This document shows positions 8,153-16,290 of a stretch of DNA of 64,000 nt, one piece after another; positions within the stretch are counted from its first letter, which is position 1; each line of letters starts with the position of its first letter. The stretch is taken from the NCBI RefSeq assembly GCF_000425545.1, contig NZ_AUDQ01000006.1:1-64000 (forward strand), written 5' to 3'. A program made the translations under genes and the position numbers. Source of the stretch: Sporosarcina ureae DSM 2281 (GTDB taxonomy: Bacteria > Bacillota > Bacilli > Bacillales_A > Planococcaceae). The notes below the pieces were generated by a model. It did no database searches. It was not told the origin of the DNA and was given only the letters and a program-made list of their open reading frames with translations.

Positions 8153-8935
8153 ATGGGGAATCAAGTGATGCTAGAGAAGCGCGGCGACGGAATTGCGATC
8201 ATCGTATTGAATCGTCCAGAAGCGGCAAATGCATTGTCGGTCGAGATGCTACAAGGGCTTTACGATGCGTTGCAGGAATGCCGTTACGACCGGGAAATAC
8301 GCGCAGTTATTCTAACAGGCGCCGGTGAAAAAGCTTTTTGTGCGGGCGCTGATTTAAAAGAACGCGCAGGAATGAATCCGGTCGATGTGCGCAAGACGGT
8401 TTCATTAATCAGGGAGACGATTAACGGTATTGAATTACTGCCGCAGCCGGTCATCGCCGCAGTCAACGGCGTTGCGCTCGGCGGCGGAACAGAACTGGCG
8501 CTGGCATGCGACATCCGCATTGCTGCAGAGACAGCAAAGTTCGGATTGACGGAAACTTCGCTTGGCATTATTCCGGGAGCTGGCGGTACGCAGCGTCTGC
8601 CGAGATTGATTGGCAAAGGACGGGCGAAAGAGATTATTTTCACAGCGCGTAGAGTCGAAGCGGCAGAAGCTTTGGACATCGGGCTCGCTGAGTACATTGT
8701 GGCGCCTGATCAGCTGAGGGATAAAGCGTTTGCTGTCGCTGGACAAATCGCAGCGAACAGCCCGCTTGCTGTCACGCAGGCGAAGTTCGCGATTGACCAT
8801 GGCTATGACGTCGAACTGCAGACGGGGCTCGCAATCGAACAGAACGCCTATGAAGTGACGATTCCTTCAAAAGACCGGCTCGAAGGACTGCAGGCATTTA
8901 AGGAAAAACGCAAGCCTGTATATACTGGCGAATGA
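8153..8935 (+). CDS. yngF: Enoyl-CoA hydratase family, likely methylglutaconyl-CoA hydratase
   Basis: Crotonase-fold protein of 260 residues. AFCAGADLKER and GGGTELALACDIRIAA form the oxyanion-hole region, and GLTETSLGIIPGAGGTQRL carries the Glu expected in a true hydratase. ATG 8153 is nine bases after GAAGGA; the longer frame from GTG 8123 overlaps the lyase gene and lacks a site. Its position between the HMG-CoA lyase and the carboxyltransferase indicates hydration of 3-methylglutaconyl-CoA to HMG-CoA. It overlaps the ATG-TGA region of the next frame, consistent with one transcript. Confidence 0.88.
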   Translation: MGNQVMLEKRGDGIAIIVLNRPEAANALSVEMLQGLYDALQECRYDREIRAVILTGAGEKAFCAGADLKERAGMNPVDVRKTVSLIRETINGIELLPQPVIAAVNGVALGGGTELALACDIRIAAETAKFGLTETSLGIIPGAGGTQRLPRLIGKGRAKEIIFTARRVEAAEALDIGLAEYIVAPDQLRDKAFAVAGQIAANSPLAVTQAKFAIDHGYDVELQTGLAIEQNAYEVTIPSKDRLEGLQAFKEKRKPVYTGE

Positions 8936-8961
8936 TAAATGACTATAAGGGAGGCAGGACG

Positions 8962-10506
8962 ATGACAACAGATACGAAATCTTTGCAGCAAGCATTGAAT
9001 GAAAGAGTAGAGCAGATAAAAAAAGGTGGCGCGCCGAAATACCATGAGAAAAATGCGGACCAAGGGAAAATGTTCGTCCGGGACCGCTTGAAATTATTAT
9101 TCGATTCAGATCTTGAAATCGAAGATGGCCAATTTGCGAACTGCATGGCGGGCGATCTTCCTGCTGACGGTGTTGTAACAGGTATGGGGAAGATTAACGG
9201 CCAAGTTGTTTGCGTCATGGCGAATGATTCTACAATCAAAGCAGGCTCATGGGGCGCGCGGACAGTGGAAAAAATTATTCGCATTCAGGAAACCGCTGAA
9301 AAATTGAATGTGCCGCTCGTTTACTTAGTTGATTCAGCAGGCGCGCGGATTACGGATCAAGTCGAAATGTTCCCGGGTCGCCGTGGTGCAGGTAGAATTT
9401 TCTACAATCAAGTGAAATTATCCGGCCGGATTCCACAAATCTGTGTCTTGTTCGGACCGTCTGCTGCTGGCGGCGCGTATATTCCGGCGTTTTGCGATAT
9501 CGTCATCATGGTCGACAAAAACGCTTCGATGTACCTTGGATCACCGCGCATGGCGGAAATGGTTATCGGAGAAAAAGTAACGCTAGAGGAAATGGGCGGA
9601 GCGCGCATGCACTGCTCAACTTCAGGATGCGGCGATGTGCTCGCGAAAAGCGAAGAAGATGCAATCGCAGCAGCGCGAAGATATTTATCATATTTCCCAG
9701 CAAACTTCTCGGAAAAGCCGCCTGTACGTGATGCAGTGGAGCCAAAACAGCTGGAGAAGGCACTGGAAGAAATTATTCCGAAAAACGAAAACGCTCCGTT
9801 TAATATGCACGACTTGATCAAAGGGATTATCGATGAAGATTCATTTTTTGAAATAAAGAAACTATTTGCAGGCGAGCTCATTACTGGCCTTGCACGCATC
9901 GATGGAAAAGCGGTCGGCATTATCGCGAACCAACCACGTGTGAAAGGTGGCGTGCTATTCCACGACTCTGCCGACAAATCGGCAAAGTTTATCAACCTTT
10001 GCGATGCATTCCACATTCCGCTGCTGTTCTTAGTCGACGTGCCTGGATTCATGATCGGTACAAAAGTTGAACGTGCAGGCATCATACGCCACGGCGCGAA
10101 AATGATTTCTGCGATGTCTGAAGCGACAGTGCCGAAAATTTCCGTCATCGTCCGTAAAGCGTATGGCGCAGGGTTGTACGCTATGGCAGGTCCGGCATTT
10201 GAACCGGACGCGTGTTTAGCGCTACCAACCGCTTCCATCGCGGTCATGGGGCCGGACGCAGCTATCAACGCAGTCTACGCGAATAAAATCGCCGCGCTGC
10301 CTGAGCAAGAGCGCGCAGCTTATATTGAAGAGAAGCGTAACGAATACAGAGAAGATATCGACATTTACCGTTTAGCTTCCGAAATGATTATCGATGGCAT
10401 CATCCCGGCAGACTCACTGCGCGATGAGCTGATTACGCGATACGAAGCGTATGCGACGAAATATATCCAGTTTACAGACCGCAAGCATCCGGTTTATCCG
10501 GTGTGA
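8962..10506 (+). CDS. yngE: Carboxyltransferase subunit, methylcrotonyl-CoA carboxylase type
   Basis: This 514-residue acyl-CoA carboxyltransferase has two crotonase-like halves. The first holds GARITDQVEMFPGRRGAGR and GPSAAGGAYIPAFCD; the second holds FINLCDAFHIPLLFLVDVPG and YGAGLYAMAG. It would move the carboxyl group from carboxybiotin to 3-methylcrotonyl-CoA. ATG 8962 follows GGGAGG at seven bases; the upstream ATG 8932 overlaps the previous stop codon but has no site. It is the last gene of the operon and is followed by a strong terminator about 110 bases later. Propionyl-CoA carboxylase beta chains are similar, so the substrate rests on context. Confidence 0.88.
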   Translation: MTTDTKSLQQALNERVEQIKKGGAPKYHEKNADQGKMFVRDRLKLLFDSDLEIEDGQFANCMAGDLPADGVVTGMGKINGQVVCVMANDSTIKAGSWGARTVEKIIRIQETAEKLNVPLVYLVDSAGARITDQVEMFPGRRGAGRIFYNQVKLSGRIPQICVLFGPSAAGGAYIPAFCDIVIMVDKNASMYLGSPRMAEMVIGEKVTLEEMGGARMHCSTSGCGDVLAKSEEDAIAAARRYLSYFPANFSEKPPVRDAVEPKQLEKALEEIIPKNENAPFNMHDLIKGIIDEDSFFEIKKLFAGELITGLARIDGKAVGIIANQPRVKGGVLFHDSADKSAKFINLCDAFHIPLLFLVDVPGFMIGTKVERAGIIRHGAKMISAMSEATVPKISVIVRKAYGAGLYAMAGPAFEPDACLALPTASIAVMGPDAAINAVYANKIAALPEQERAAYIEEKRNEYREDIDIYRLASEMIIDGIIPADSLRDELITRYEAYATKYIQFTDRKHPVYPV

Positions 10507-10616
10507 TAGAAGGTGACAGGGACTTTTAATTAAATAGTCAACTATCGCTACTATTGCATTTTTTCATGTCCTCTTAGGACGTCATAAAGTAAAATCTAGA
10601 TACGAATTAAAAAAGT

Positions 10617-10655
10617 ACGGTCTACATTGTTAAATCAATGTAGACCGTGCTTTTT
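10617..10655 (+). terminator. Rho-independent terminator after the leucine-degradation operon
   Basis: A perfect 13-base stem (ACGGTCTACATTG with its complement) encloses a 6-base loop and is followed by GCTTTTT. It lies 110 bases downstream of the carboxyltransferase stop. Confidence 0.85.
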
Positions 10656-10984
10656 ATGTAAGAATTCAAATAGTAACACTGAAATACCAAAGCATTTCAT
10701 AAAAAATCATGCAAATTCTTTGCCTATTTCCTTTTCTAAATTTATTTCATAAACGAATGAATTTCATAATTTCATAATTTCATACCCTATCTGAGTCGAT
10801 AAATTTATTTCGCAATCGAACACTTTCTGACTAAAGACTTCGCCTTACTTAATTTGAAGTAAATATTTTGTAATTAATAGTAAAAACACAGAAAGATAAA
10901 GAATTATTCTAACAGAAAAGATTGAATGAGAATTTAATTATAGGTAAGTGAATAAAGCGATGCCAATTATGCCAAGAATAAACA
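10656..10984. other. AT-rich intergenic stretch without a gene
   Basis: About 330 bases with no plausible reading frame or ribosome binding site. It contains several copies of the short motif TTTCATAA between 10690 and 10775, of the kind that arises by slippage in AT-rich DNA. I see no other structure. Confidence 0.6.
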
Positions 10985-11033
10985 TTGACACGACACTGGC
11001 CAGTGTCATAAGTTGAAGACACTAAAGGGTGTC
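10985..11033 (+). promoter_or_regulatory. Promoter with two matching operators for the ArsR-type regulator
   Basis: A consensus -35 box TTGACA (10985-10990) is followed after 16 bases by a weak -10 (CATAAG, 11007-11012). Two palindromic sites of the form GACAC-N6-GTGTC lie at 10992-11007 and 11018-11033, exactly 26 bases apart. The first is a perfect 16-base palindrome and fills the spacer between the two boxes; the second lies just downstream. This arrangement would block RNA polymerase when bound. The regulator encoded 20 bases further on is the obvious candidate binder (inference). Confidence 0.65.
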
Positions 11034-11053
11034 CTATTGCGAGGTGGGAGGTT

Positions 11054-11377
11054 ATGAGCGATAAAAAACATGAACGTGATATTTATGTAGCCATCGCTGA
11101 TCCAACAAGACGTAAATTGCTACATTTGTTGGCAGAAGCAGATGAATTACCTTTGTACGAACTAACTTCGAAATTTCAAATGGGGCGTACTGCAATATCT
11201 AAACATTTGGCTATTCTTAAAGAGGCTGGCCTAGTTACTGTTCGTAAAGTTGGAAGGGAAACAAGGTATCGAATACATGCAGCTCCTTTGCAAGAAATTA
11301 AAGACTGGGTAACGTTTTACGAAAATTTTTGGATGGGAAAAGTGTCACAACTTAATAAAGTGTTATTGGAGGAATAG
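11054..11377 (+). CDS. ArsR-family winged-helix transcriptional regulator
   Basis: This 107-residue protein has an ArsR/SmtB-type winged helix. It contains the stretch ADPTRRKLLHLLAEADELPL (about 14-33), a recognition helix around GRTAISKHLAILKEAGL and a wing VRKVGRETRYRI. No metal-binding CxC pair is visible in the recognition helix. This type, paired with an SRPBCC protein, is common in Bacilli and usually acts as a repressor of its own two-gene unit. ATG 11054 follows GGGAGG. The paired palindromes in its promoter fit autoregulation. The effector is unknown. Confidence 0.88.
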   Translation: MSDKKHERDIYVAIADPTRRKLLHLLAEADELPLYELTSKFQMGRTAISKHLAILKEAGLVTVRKVGRETRYRIHAAPLQEIKDWVTFYENFWMGKVSQLNKVLLEE

Positions 11378-11380
11378 AGA

Positions 11381-11791
11381 ATGGCAGATGTAACATTAGA
11401 TTTTCAATTTTCAAGTTCAATTGAGCAAGTGTGGAAGGCATTAACAGACTCAGAGATACTGGCAACATGGATATGGAAAAATGACTTTGCACCAGTGATA
11501 GGAGAAAAATTTCAATTTCGTTCTGAGCCAAATGAATGGTGGGATGGAGTCGTTAATGGTGAAGTGCTGGAAGTAGAGGAACCTCATATACTAACGTACA
11601 CTTGGGCAAGTGCCGGAGAAACTACTACGATTACATGGACATTATCAACAGAAACAGATGGTGCTACACATGTGTATTTTGAACAAACTGGTTTCAGTGA
11701 AGAAACAAAAGCAACCAAAGGAGCAATTGAAGGAGCAAAATATAGTTGGATGAATTTTGGAGAGCAACTTAAAAAAATAGTAGAACAATGA
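11381..11791 (+). CDS. SRPBCC / AHSA1-like ligand-binding protein
   Basis: A 136-residue START-like domain of the AHSA1 (Hsp90 ATPase activator homologue) group. Recognisable stretches are FSSSIEQVWKALTDSEILATWIW at the N-terminus, the LTYTWAS region and the C-terminal helix GAKYSWMNFGEQLKKIVE. It begins three bases after the ArsR gene's stop codon, so the two are co-transcribed. The fold has a deep hydrophobic pocket and may bind or modify a small hydrophobic molecule; no catalytic residue can be named. Confidence 0.85.
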   Translation: MADVTLDFQFSSSIEQVWKALTDSEILATWIWKNDFAPVIGEKFQFRSEPNEWWDGVVNGEVLEVEEPHILTYTWASAGETTTITWTLSTETDGATHVYFEQTGFSEETKATKGAIEGAKYSWMNFGEQLKKIVEQ

Positions 11792-11850
11792 TTGCATGTG
11801 GCTTTAGCTAACAGAACAAGCCCAAGTAGCGTATAATAAGTAACGATAAA

Positions 11851-11892
11851 CAGCACACTAAATGGTTTTATTCGCCAATTAGTGTTCTGTTT
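11851..11892 (+). terminator. Possible terminator after the ArsR-SRPBCC pair
   Basis: An imperfect 15-base stem (13 pairs) at 11851-11865 and 11874-11888 with an 8-base loop, followed only by TTTTAC. The T run is short, so the call is tentative. Confidence 0.4.
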
Positions 11893-12072
11893 TACAATGT
11901 AAGGAAAAAGGAGATCATAGATTGACTCTATTTGGATAGCAATTTATCATTTCTATTTAAAGATGAACTTGATGGCATTGCCGACCAAGCATCGATAGGT
12001 GTAACTTACCTAAATACAAGGAATGAGGTTGTTATAAACGATTAGTGATTTATCTTAGGAGGGGGTTACATA

Positions 12073-12441
12073 ATGGTTTTTTCAAAATATCTAGCAAGTA
12101 TCGATCATCCCGAACATCGTGACCGGACGGAGGAAGTTTTGAAGTGGGTTGCTAATGAATTTCCTAATTTGGAACCAATAATCAAATGGAATACACCAAT
12201 GTTTTCTAATGATGGCACATTTATTATTGGTTTTTCCACAGCTAAGCATCATTTAAGCGTTTCACCCGAACCGGCAGGGATTGCGAACTTTGCAGGTGAT
12301 ATTGCACAACTCGGCTACAGCGCTACTAAAGGTTTGTTTAGAATTCAGTGGAATGAGCCGATCAATTACGAATTGCTTAAGAAAATTATTGAATTTAATA
12401 TTCAAGATAAAGCAGACTATAAGAGTTTTTGGCGGAAATAG
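12073..12441 (+). CDS. DUF1801 protein, frataxin-like iron chaperone type (YdhG-like)
   Basis: A 122-residue DUF1801-fold protein. The pattern from [20 protein letters not shown] through HHLSVSPEP, with a late [16 protein letters not shown], matches the family that includes B. subtilis YdhG (Fra), described as an intracellular iron chaperone. ATG 12073 follows GGAGGGGG. Its 3' end is seven codons from the ribosome binding site of the VOC gene. Function here is by family only; many DUF1801 proteins have no proven role. Confidence 0.78.
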   Translation: MVFSKYLASIDHPEHRDRTEEVLKWVANEFPNLEPIIKWNTPMFSNDGTFIIGFSTAKHHLSVSPEPAGIANFAGDIAQLGYSATKGLFRIQWNEPINYELLKKIIEFNIQDKADYKSFWRK

Positions 12442-12482
12442 AACAGAAAAATAAAGTTTATATAAAGAAAGGGAAGTTAAAT

Positions 12483-12881
12483 GTGAAGGACGTAAAACCA
12501 TTTTTAATGTTTCAAGGCGGTACAGCGGAAGAAGCTATGAAATACTACACCTCTCTCATCGAAGATTCAGAAATTAAAAGCATTACTCGTTATGGAGCTG
12601 AGGGACCTGGTAAAGAAGGTACAGTTATTCAAGCGGTGTTCTCATTAAAGGGACAGGAGTTCATGTGTATAGACAGCCATATTGATCACGAGTTTACGTT
12701 TACACCATCTTTTTCTATTTATCTAACATGTGATACCGAAGAGGAAATTGATAGCCTGTATGAAAAAATGATGCAAAATGGTACGGCACTCATGCCTATA
12801 AACAACTATGGGTTCAGTAAAAAATTCGGATGGCTGAATGACCAGTTCGGGATCTCTTGGCAGTTGAATTTACCAGAGTAA
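12483..12881 (+). CDS. VOC-superfamily protein of the PhnB type
   Basis: A 132-residue glyoxalase/PhnB-like protein. The family pattern shows as VKPFLMFQGGTAEEAMKYY at the start, GQEFMCIDS in the middle and KFGWLNDQFGISWQL at the end. GTG 12483 lies nine bases after AAAGGG and is chosen over TTG 12429, which would overlap the previous gene and add an uncharacteristic 18-residue head. PhnB-type proteins are metalloenzymes or resistance proteins of unclear substrate. Confidence 0.85.
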   Translation: MKDVKPFLMFQGGTAEEAMKYYTSLIEDSEIKSITRYGAEGPGKEGTVIQAVFSLKGQEFMCIDSHIDHEFTFTPSFSIYLTCDTEEEIDSLYEKMMQNGTALMPINNYGFSKKFGWLNDQFGISWQLNLPE

Positions 12882-12975
12882 TTCAGTTGCAAGTGGGGTG
12901 TGAGATATTTAACAATCGGGTGCTTAACTAAAAGTATGAGTGCTCTTTCTTATTTTCAAAGACATAATAAACAGT

Positions 12976-13021
12976 AAAACGCTGACTTCATTTATAAGAT
13001 ATAAATGAAGTCAGCGTTTTT
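12976..13021. terminator. Strong bidirectional terminator
   Basis: A perfect 20-base stem (12976-12995 with 13001-13020) and a 5-base loop, with A-rich and T-rich ends, downstream of the VOC gene. Confidence 0.9.
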
Positions 13022-13211
13022 GTTGAATCAACGGTATTATTAAAGCTTCATGAAGTAGGTGGGGTTTCCAGATTTTTTGTCTATGGTGAGAAGGCATTTA
13101 TGTAAAATTAGCAAGATTTATATATTGGTAACCAACATATATTTATTGATATTCGATAAATCACGTGTTAAAGTAAAATCTACAATATAGAAGTTAAGCG
13201 AGGTGCTTTTT

Positions 13212-13703
13212 ATGAAACGAGGAACAACACTATTTTTAAAGATAGCCGTCGTATTAATCGGAATTCCAGTTCTAGCTTTATGCATATTTTTATTGCCACA
13301 AATTGCAAGTGAAGCAAGTAAAGCAGCAGGAAGAGGTTGGGAGTTTGCATATGTGGTGAATAGTATTTTACTAGTCATGTATATTTCAGTGATCCCATTT
13401 TATTTCGCATTGTATCAAACCTTTAACCTATTAAGTTTTATTGACAAAAATCAAGCTTTCTCCGAGTTATCTGTTAGGGCTTTAAAGAAAATTAAATACT
13501 GTGCGATCACAATCAGTGGCTTGTATGTAGTAGCCCTTCCATTCGTCTTTATTATGGCAGAGATAGATGATGCCCCAGGTGTGGTAATAATCGGAATGAT
13601 ACCTATTTTTGCTTCCATGGTGATTGCGGTCTTTGCTGCTGTTCTCCAAAGGCTTTTAAAAGAAGCTATAGATATAAAAGAGGAAAATGATTTAATAGTC
13701 TGA
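13212..13703 (+). CDS. DUF2975 membrane protein
   Basis: This 163-residue protein has four predicted membrane segments (about 10-30, 50-72, 95-115, 125-150). The order and the motif FIDKNQAFSELSVRALKKIKYC between segments two and three are typical of DUF2975. ATG 13212 follows GAGGT at seven bases. It is followed 15 bases later by a small Xre-type regulator, the usual partner of this family in Bacilli. The role is unknown; the pair is often treated as a membrane protein with its cognate regulator. Confidence 0.88.
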   Translation: MKRGTTLFLKIAVVLIGIPVLALCIFLLPQIASEASKAAGRGWEFAYVVNSILLVMYISVIPFYFALYQTFNLLSFIDKNQAFSELSVRALKKIKYCAITISGLYVVALPFVFIMAEIDDAPGVVIIGMIPIFASMVIAVFAAVLQRLLKEAIDIKEENDLIV

Positions 13704-13718
13704 GCTGAGGTGAATAAC

Positions 13719-13949
13719 ATGGTAATTGTCATCAATATTGATGTAATGTTGGCTAAAAGGAAAATGAGTGTTACAGAACTTTCCGAGCGAGTTGGAATTA
13801 CAATGGCGAACATTTCCATACTGAAAAACGGAAAGGCGAAAGCGATTCGCCTTTCGACTTTGGATGCGATTTGTAAGGCTTTAGAGTGTCAGCCTGGAGA
13901 TATATTAGAATATAAAATGGATGAAGACACTGTAAGTACAGTAGATTAG
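13719..13949 (+). CDS. Small Xre-family regulator (YozG-like)
   Basis: A 76-residue helix-turn-helix protein almost entirely made of the Cro/CI-type domain: VMLAKRKMSVTELSERVGIT, NISILKNGKAKAIRLSTL, DAICKALECQPGDILEY. ATG 13719 lies seven bases after GAGGT; the nearer GTG 13710 overlaps that site. It is co-transcribed with the DUF2975 gene and probably regulates it. Confidence 0.9.
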   Translation: MVIVINIDVMLAKRKMSVTELSERVGITMANISILKNGKAKAIRLSTLDAICKALECQPGDILEYKMDEDTVSTVD

Positions 13950-14010
13950 AAAACAAATTTCTTCAATTGCCAGGCCTTTAATTCAATAAGTGATAATTAA
14001 TAACTTAAAG

Positions 14011-14053
14011 ATATAGAGCATATCCGTGAAATATGGAATGCTCTATATTTTTG
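14011..14053 (+). terminator. Terminator after the DUF2975-Xre pair
   Basis: A 14-pair stem with one bulge (14011-14025 with 14035-14048) followed by TTTTTG. Confidence 0.8.
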
Positions 14054-14230
14054 TCTATAACAAAATGAATGTATTAAACTGTTGAAGGTCCTTATTTGAA
14101 CCAGCGATTTCTAGTAGAGAAAAAAGGGTAATCGCGATATGATAGGGATAGTCTAAACTTTATTATTTCTAGGATAGAGTTTGTTATTCGTACAGATCAA
14201 CACGTTGTCAGATGTTAAGGGGGAATTAGT

Positions 14231-16183
14231 TTGGATATTTATCAGGAGTTTTCAGCCCGACATTTTGGGGCTTATTTGGATTCGGAAGAATTTTTGGATT
14301 ATATGTTGCGTCAGTGGTTGCTGAAAGGGCGTCACTTGGATGTTTGTCATGTCATCGACCATCCTTCGTTTACGAAAGTGATTAACGAGTGCCGGGATGA
14401 TGAACGATACGCATTGCTTGTAGAACTATCTGACTTGTATGGCAGTGAAATTACTTTAGCGAGCCAATATAATGAAACATTACTAGCGCTAGCTTATGGG
14501 GAAGAATTTGATCCGTTTGAGCTAGATCAGGATACTAAAGCCAAAGGTGATTGGCGGTACCATCTTTGGTTCTATTTCTTCAATAATGAAGGATATGTGG
14601 CCGAATCCTGGCAGCTATTCAATCTTAAAATATATCCGTTATGTGCAACATTGAATAACACACGTGCTGATCATATGCAGACACTTGTGAGGTATTTCAA
14701 TGAACTTAGTGTACTAATGGATAAAACACGCGATCCCGATATTTTGGAGAGCGTAACGAAAAAGACTATCATGAATCTGTATGACCTATTTTTACAAGTT
14801 GTGCATAACGATACATTGATCGACTTTGCAACGAAGCGAAGTTTTTGTAAACGTTTGATTCATATGATGAAGTACAAGGAGATGCACAGTGTTGGTCTGG
14901 AATTCTATATCACATTCAAAGATCTATTCGATCTAAATGATATACCAACTGTCATTAGCTTGGTGAATCTTTCTAAGTTCGCCTATGATTATCACGCGGT
15001 ACATGTTCTGCACGGTGATATGCGAACAGTTCAATATCGCATTGAGAAGTATAAAGGAGATATCGTTTCCCAGTTAACGAAGATTTCCGAATACATATTA
15101 CGGATGAAGAACGTAATTGAAGAGCACCATGGCGGGAAGATCAATGAAGATTCCTTTATCCAGGCCGATTTCAATTTTTTCTTTTACGAATGTGAAATTG
15201 AAGAAATGTGTACAGCGAATTTTTCTGAATTACCGTTTGAAGATCAAGATGCTATATTAAGAAATTTACTGAACGCAATGATATGTTTTTATAAGGCAGA
15301 TAAAACATTAACTTCAGAAGAAGGCAATGTAAAAGAACCAGCTTTGAACTTATTGATTGGCTGGGAATTGGGCAATGAAGGCATGAAGTTAAGAAACCGA
15401 GTTCTATCATTGGTACCTGACGAAGGAATCGAATACCGTGAAATTATGATTACAGATGCCTTGATCCAATTAGATGAATTTCTGACAGAGTTTTACTTAA
15501 AGGATTTATCCCCAGATGTGGAAGCAGTGATACAAAAGGCTAACCAATATGATTTGGAACCAATTGATCCTAAACAAGCTATGACACTGTTGGAAGAGAC
15601 CTTTACATCACTTCATCCTCAAAGTGCGCTGATTTTCGGCGAGGAAGAGAAAGAACGCTTTGAAAAAGCGGGAAGACAATTGCCTCGTTTGTTGAGATCT
15701 AACGAAGTGAGACGACTCTTAACGACAGCTGAAGCGAAGTGGCGAGAACTTGAAAAGGACTTTCAACCAGAAAATCAACAATCCAGTCAAAAAGCCACTT
15801 TTATTATAGCGGATTACGTAAAGGCAGTGGAAGAATTCTTCGGTCATGAACTTGTTAAAACTCGAGGTGGTAAACAGACGATGCCTTTAATAGATGTAGC
15901 GATGCCTGAATCTGGACTAACCTCTGTCGAGATCGGCAGTGAAGAGTACTATCACTATGTCACGCTCGGTAGTTTCTATCATTATATTAGTGCAAACGGG
16001 ACGAGTCTATTGAAAGAAAATGTAGATAAAGTACATGTAGTAGAGTACCTCACACATTGGGTAAATAGTATTCGCGCTTCCTCGTTTGGTAAAGAGGCTG
16101 AGTTGAAAATTGAAACGGCACAAGTCTTAAGAAGAGAAACGATGATCCTACTAAGACGCCTGGTTGCAGACTTCGCGAACTAA
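14231..16183 (+). CDS. Unrecognised 650-residue, mostly helical protein
   Basis: I do not recognise a family. The frame begins at TTG 14231 behind AAGGGGGA and runs 650 codons with normal local codon use, so it is a real gene. No signal peptide, membrane segment, Walker motif or metal-binding cluster is visible. Composition is acidic and rich in Leu, Tyr and Phe, and the predicted fold is helical throughout. A less helical insert lies near residues 535-580 (DVAMPESGLTSVEIGSEEYY), followed by a C-terminal helical bundle. It stands alone between terminators, ahead of the CoA-disulfide reductase promoter. It could be a helical-repeat scaffold or a toxin/HEPN-like protein, but no R-x4-H motif is present at the C-terminus. 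Confidence 0.75.
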   Translation: MDIYQEFSARHFGAYLDSEEFLDYMLRQWLLKGRHLDVCHVIDHPSFTKVINECRDDERYALLVELSDLYGSEITLASQYNETLLALAYGEEFDPFELDQDTKAKGDWRYHLWFYFFNNEGYVAESWQLFNLKIYPLCATLNNTRADHMQTLVRYFNELSVLMDKTRDPDILESVTKKTIMNLYDLFLQVVHNDTLIDFATKRSFCKRLIHMMKYKEMHSVGLEFYITFKDLFDLNDIPTVISLVNLSKFAYDYHAVHVLHGDMRTVQYRIEKYKGDIVSQLTKISEYILRMKNVIEEHHGGKINEDSFIQADFNFFFYECEIEEMCTANFSELPFEDQDAILRNLLNAMICFYKADKTLTSEEGNVKEPALNLLIGWELGNEGMKLRNRVLSLVPDEGIEYREIMITDALIQLDEFLTEFYLKDLSPDVEAVIQKANQYDLEPIDPKQAMTLLEETFTSLHPQSALIFGEEEKERFEKAGRQLPRLLRSNEVRRLLTTAEAKWRELEKDFQPENQQSSQKATFIIADYVKAVEEFFGHELVKTRGGKQTMPLIDVAMPESGLTSVEIGSEEYYHYVTLGSFYHYISANGTSLLKENVDKVHVVEYLTHWVNSIRASSFGKEAELKIETAQVLRRETMILLRRLVADFAN

Positions 16184-16224
16184 TCCTCAAACTTCAAACA
16201 AACTATGCATCCTAAATCAATTCG

Positions 16225-16253
16225 TTGACTATATACCCTGAGGGGTATATAGT
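16225..16253 (+). promoter_or_regulatory. Promoter with CstR/CsoR-type operator
   Basis: TTGACT (16225-16230), a 17-base spacer and TATAGT (16248-16253) form a near-consensus promoter. An exact inverted repeat with 11-base arms (ACTATATACCC and GGGTATATAGT, 16228-16253) around TGAG covers the spacer and the whole -10 box. Paired C- and G-tracts flanked by TA-rich arms are typical of CsoR/CstR operators, and CstR senses persulfides. No CsoR/CstR gene lies in this window, so control would be in trans. Confidence 0.7.
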
Positions 16254-16290
16254 TTATTTAAGTTTAATTACTAAATAAGGGGATGGCAAG

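Noticed and set aside
9408-10268. Open frame of 286 codons on the minus strand
   Set aside because: It lies wholly opposite the carboxyltransferase gene, has no ribosome binding site and reflects the codon bias of the sense strand.
10690-10775. Short TTTCATAA repeats, considered as a CRISPR-like or operator array
   Set aside because: Units are irregular, too short and not evenly spaced; ordinary AT-rich slippage explains them.
14231-16183. The 650-residue protein as a defence nuclease or toxin
   Set aside because: No nuclease, ATPase or HEPN catalytic motif could be identified and no partner gene of a defence system is adjacent.
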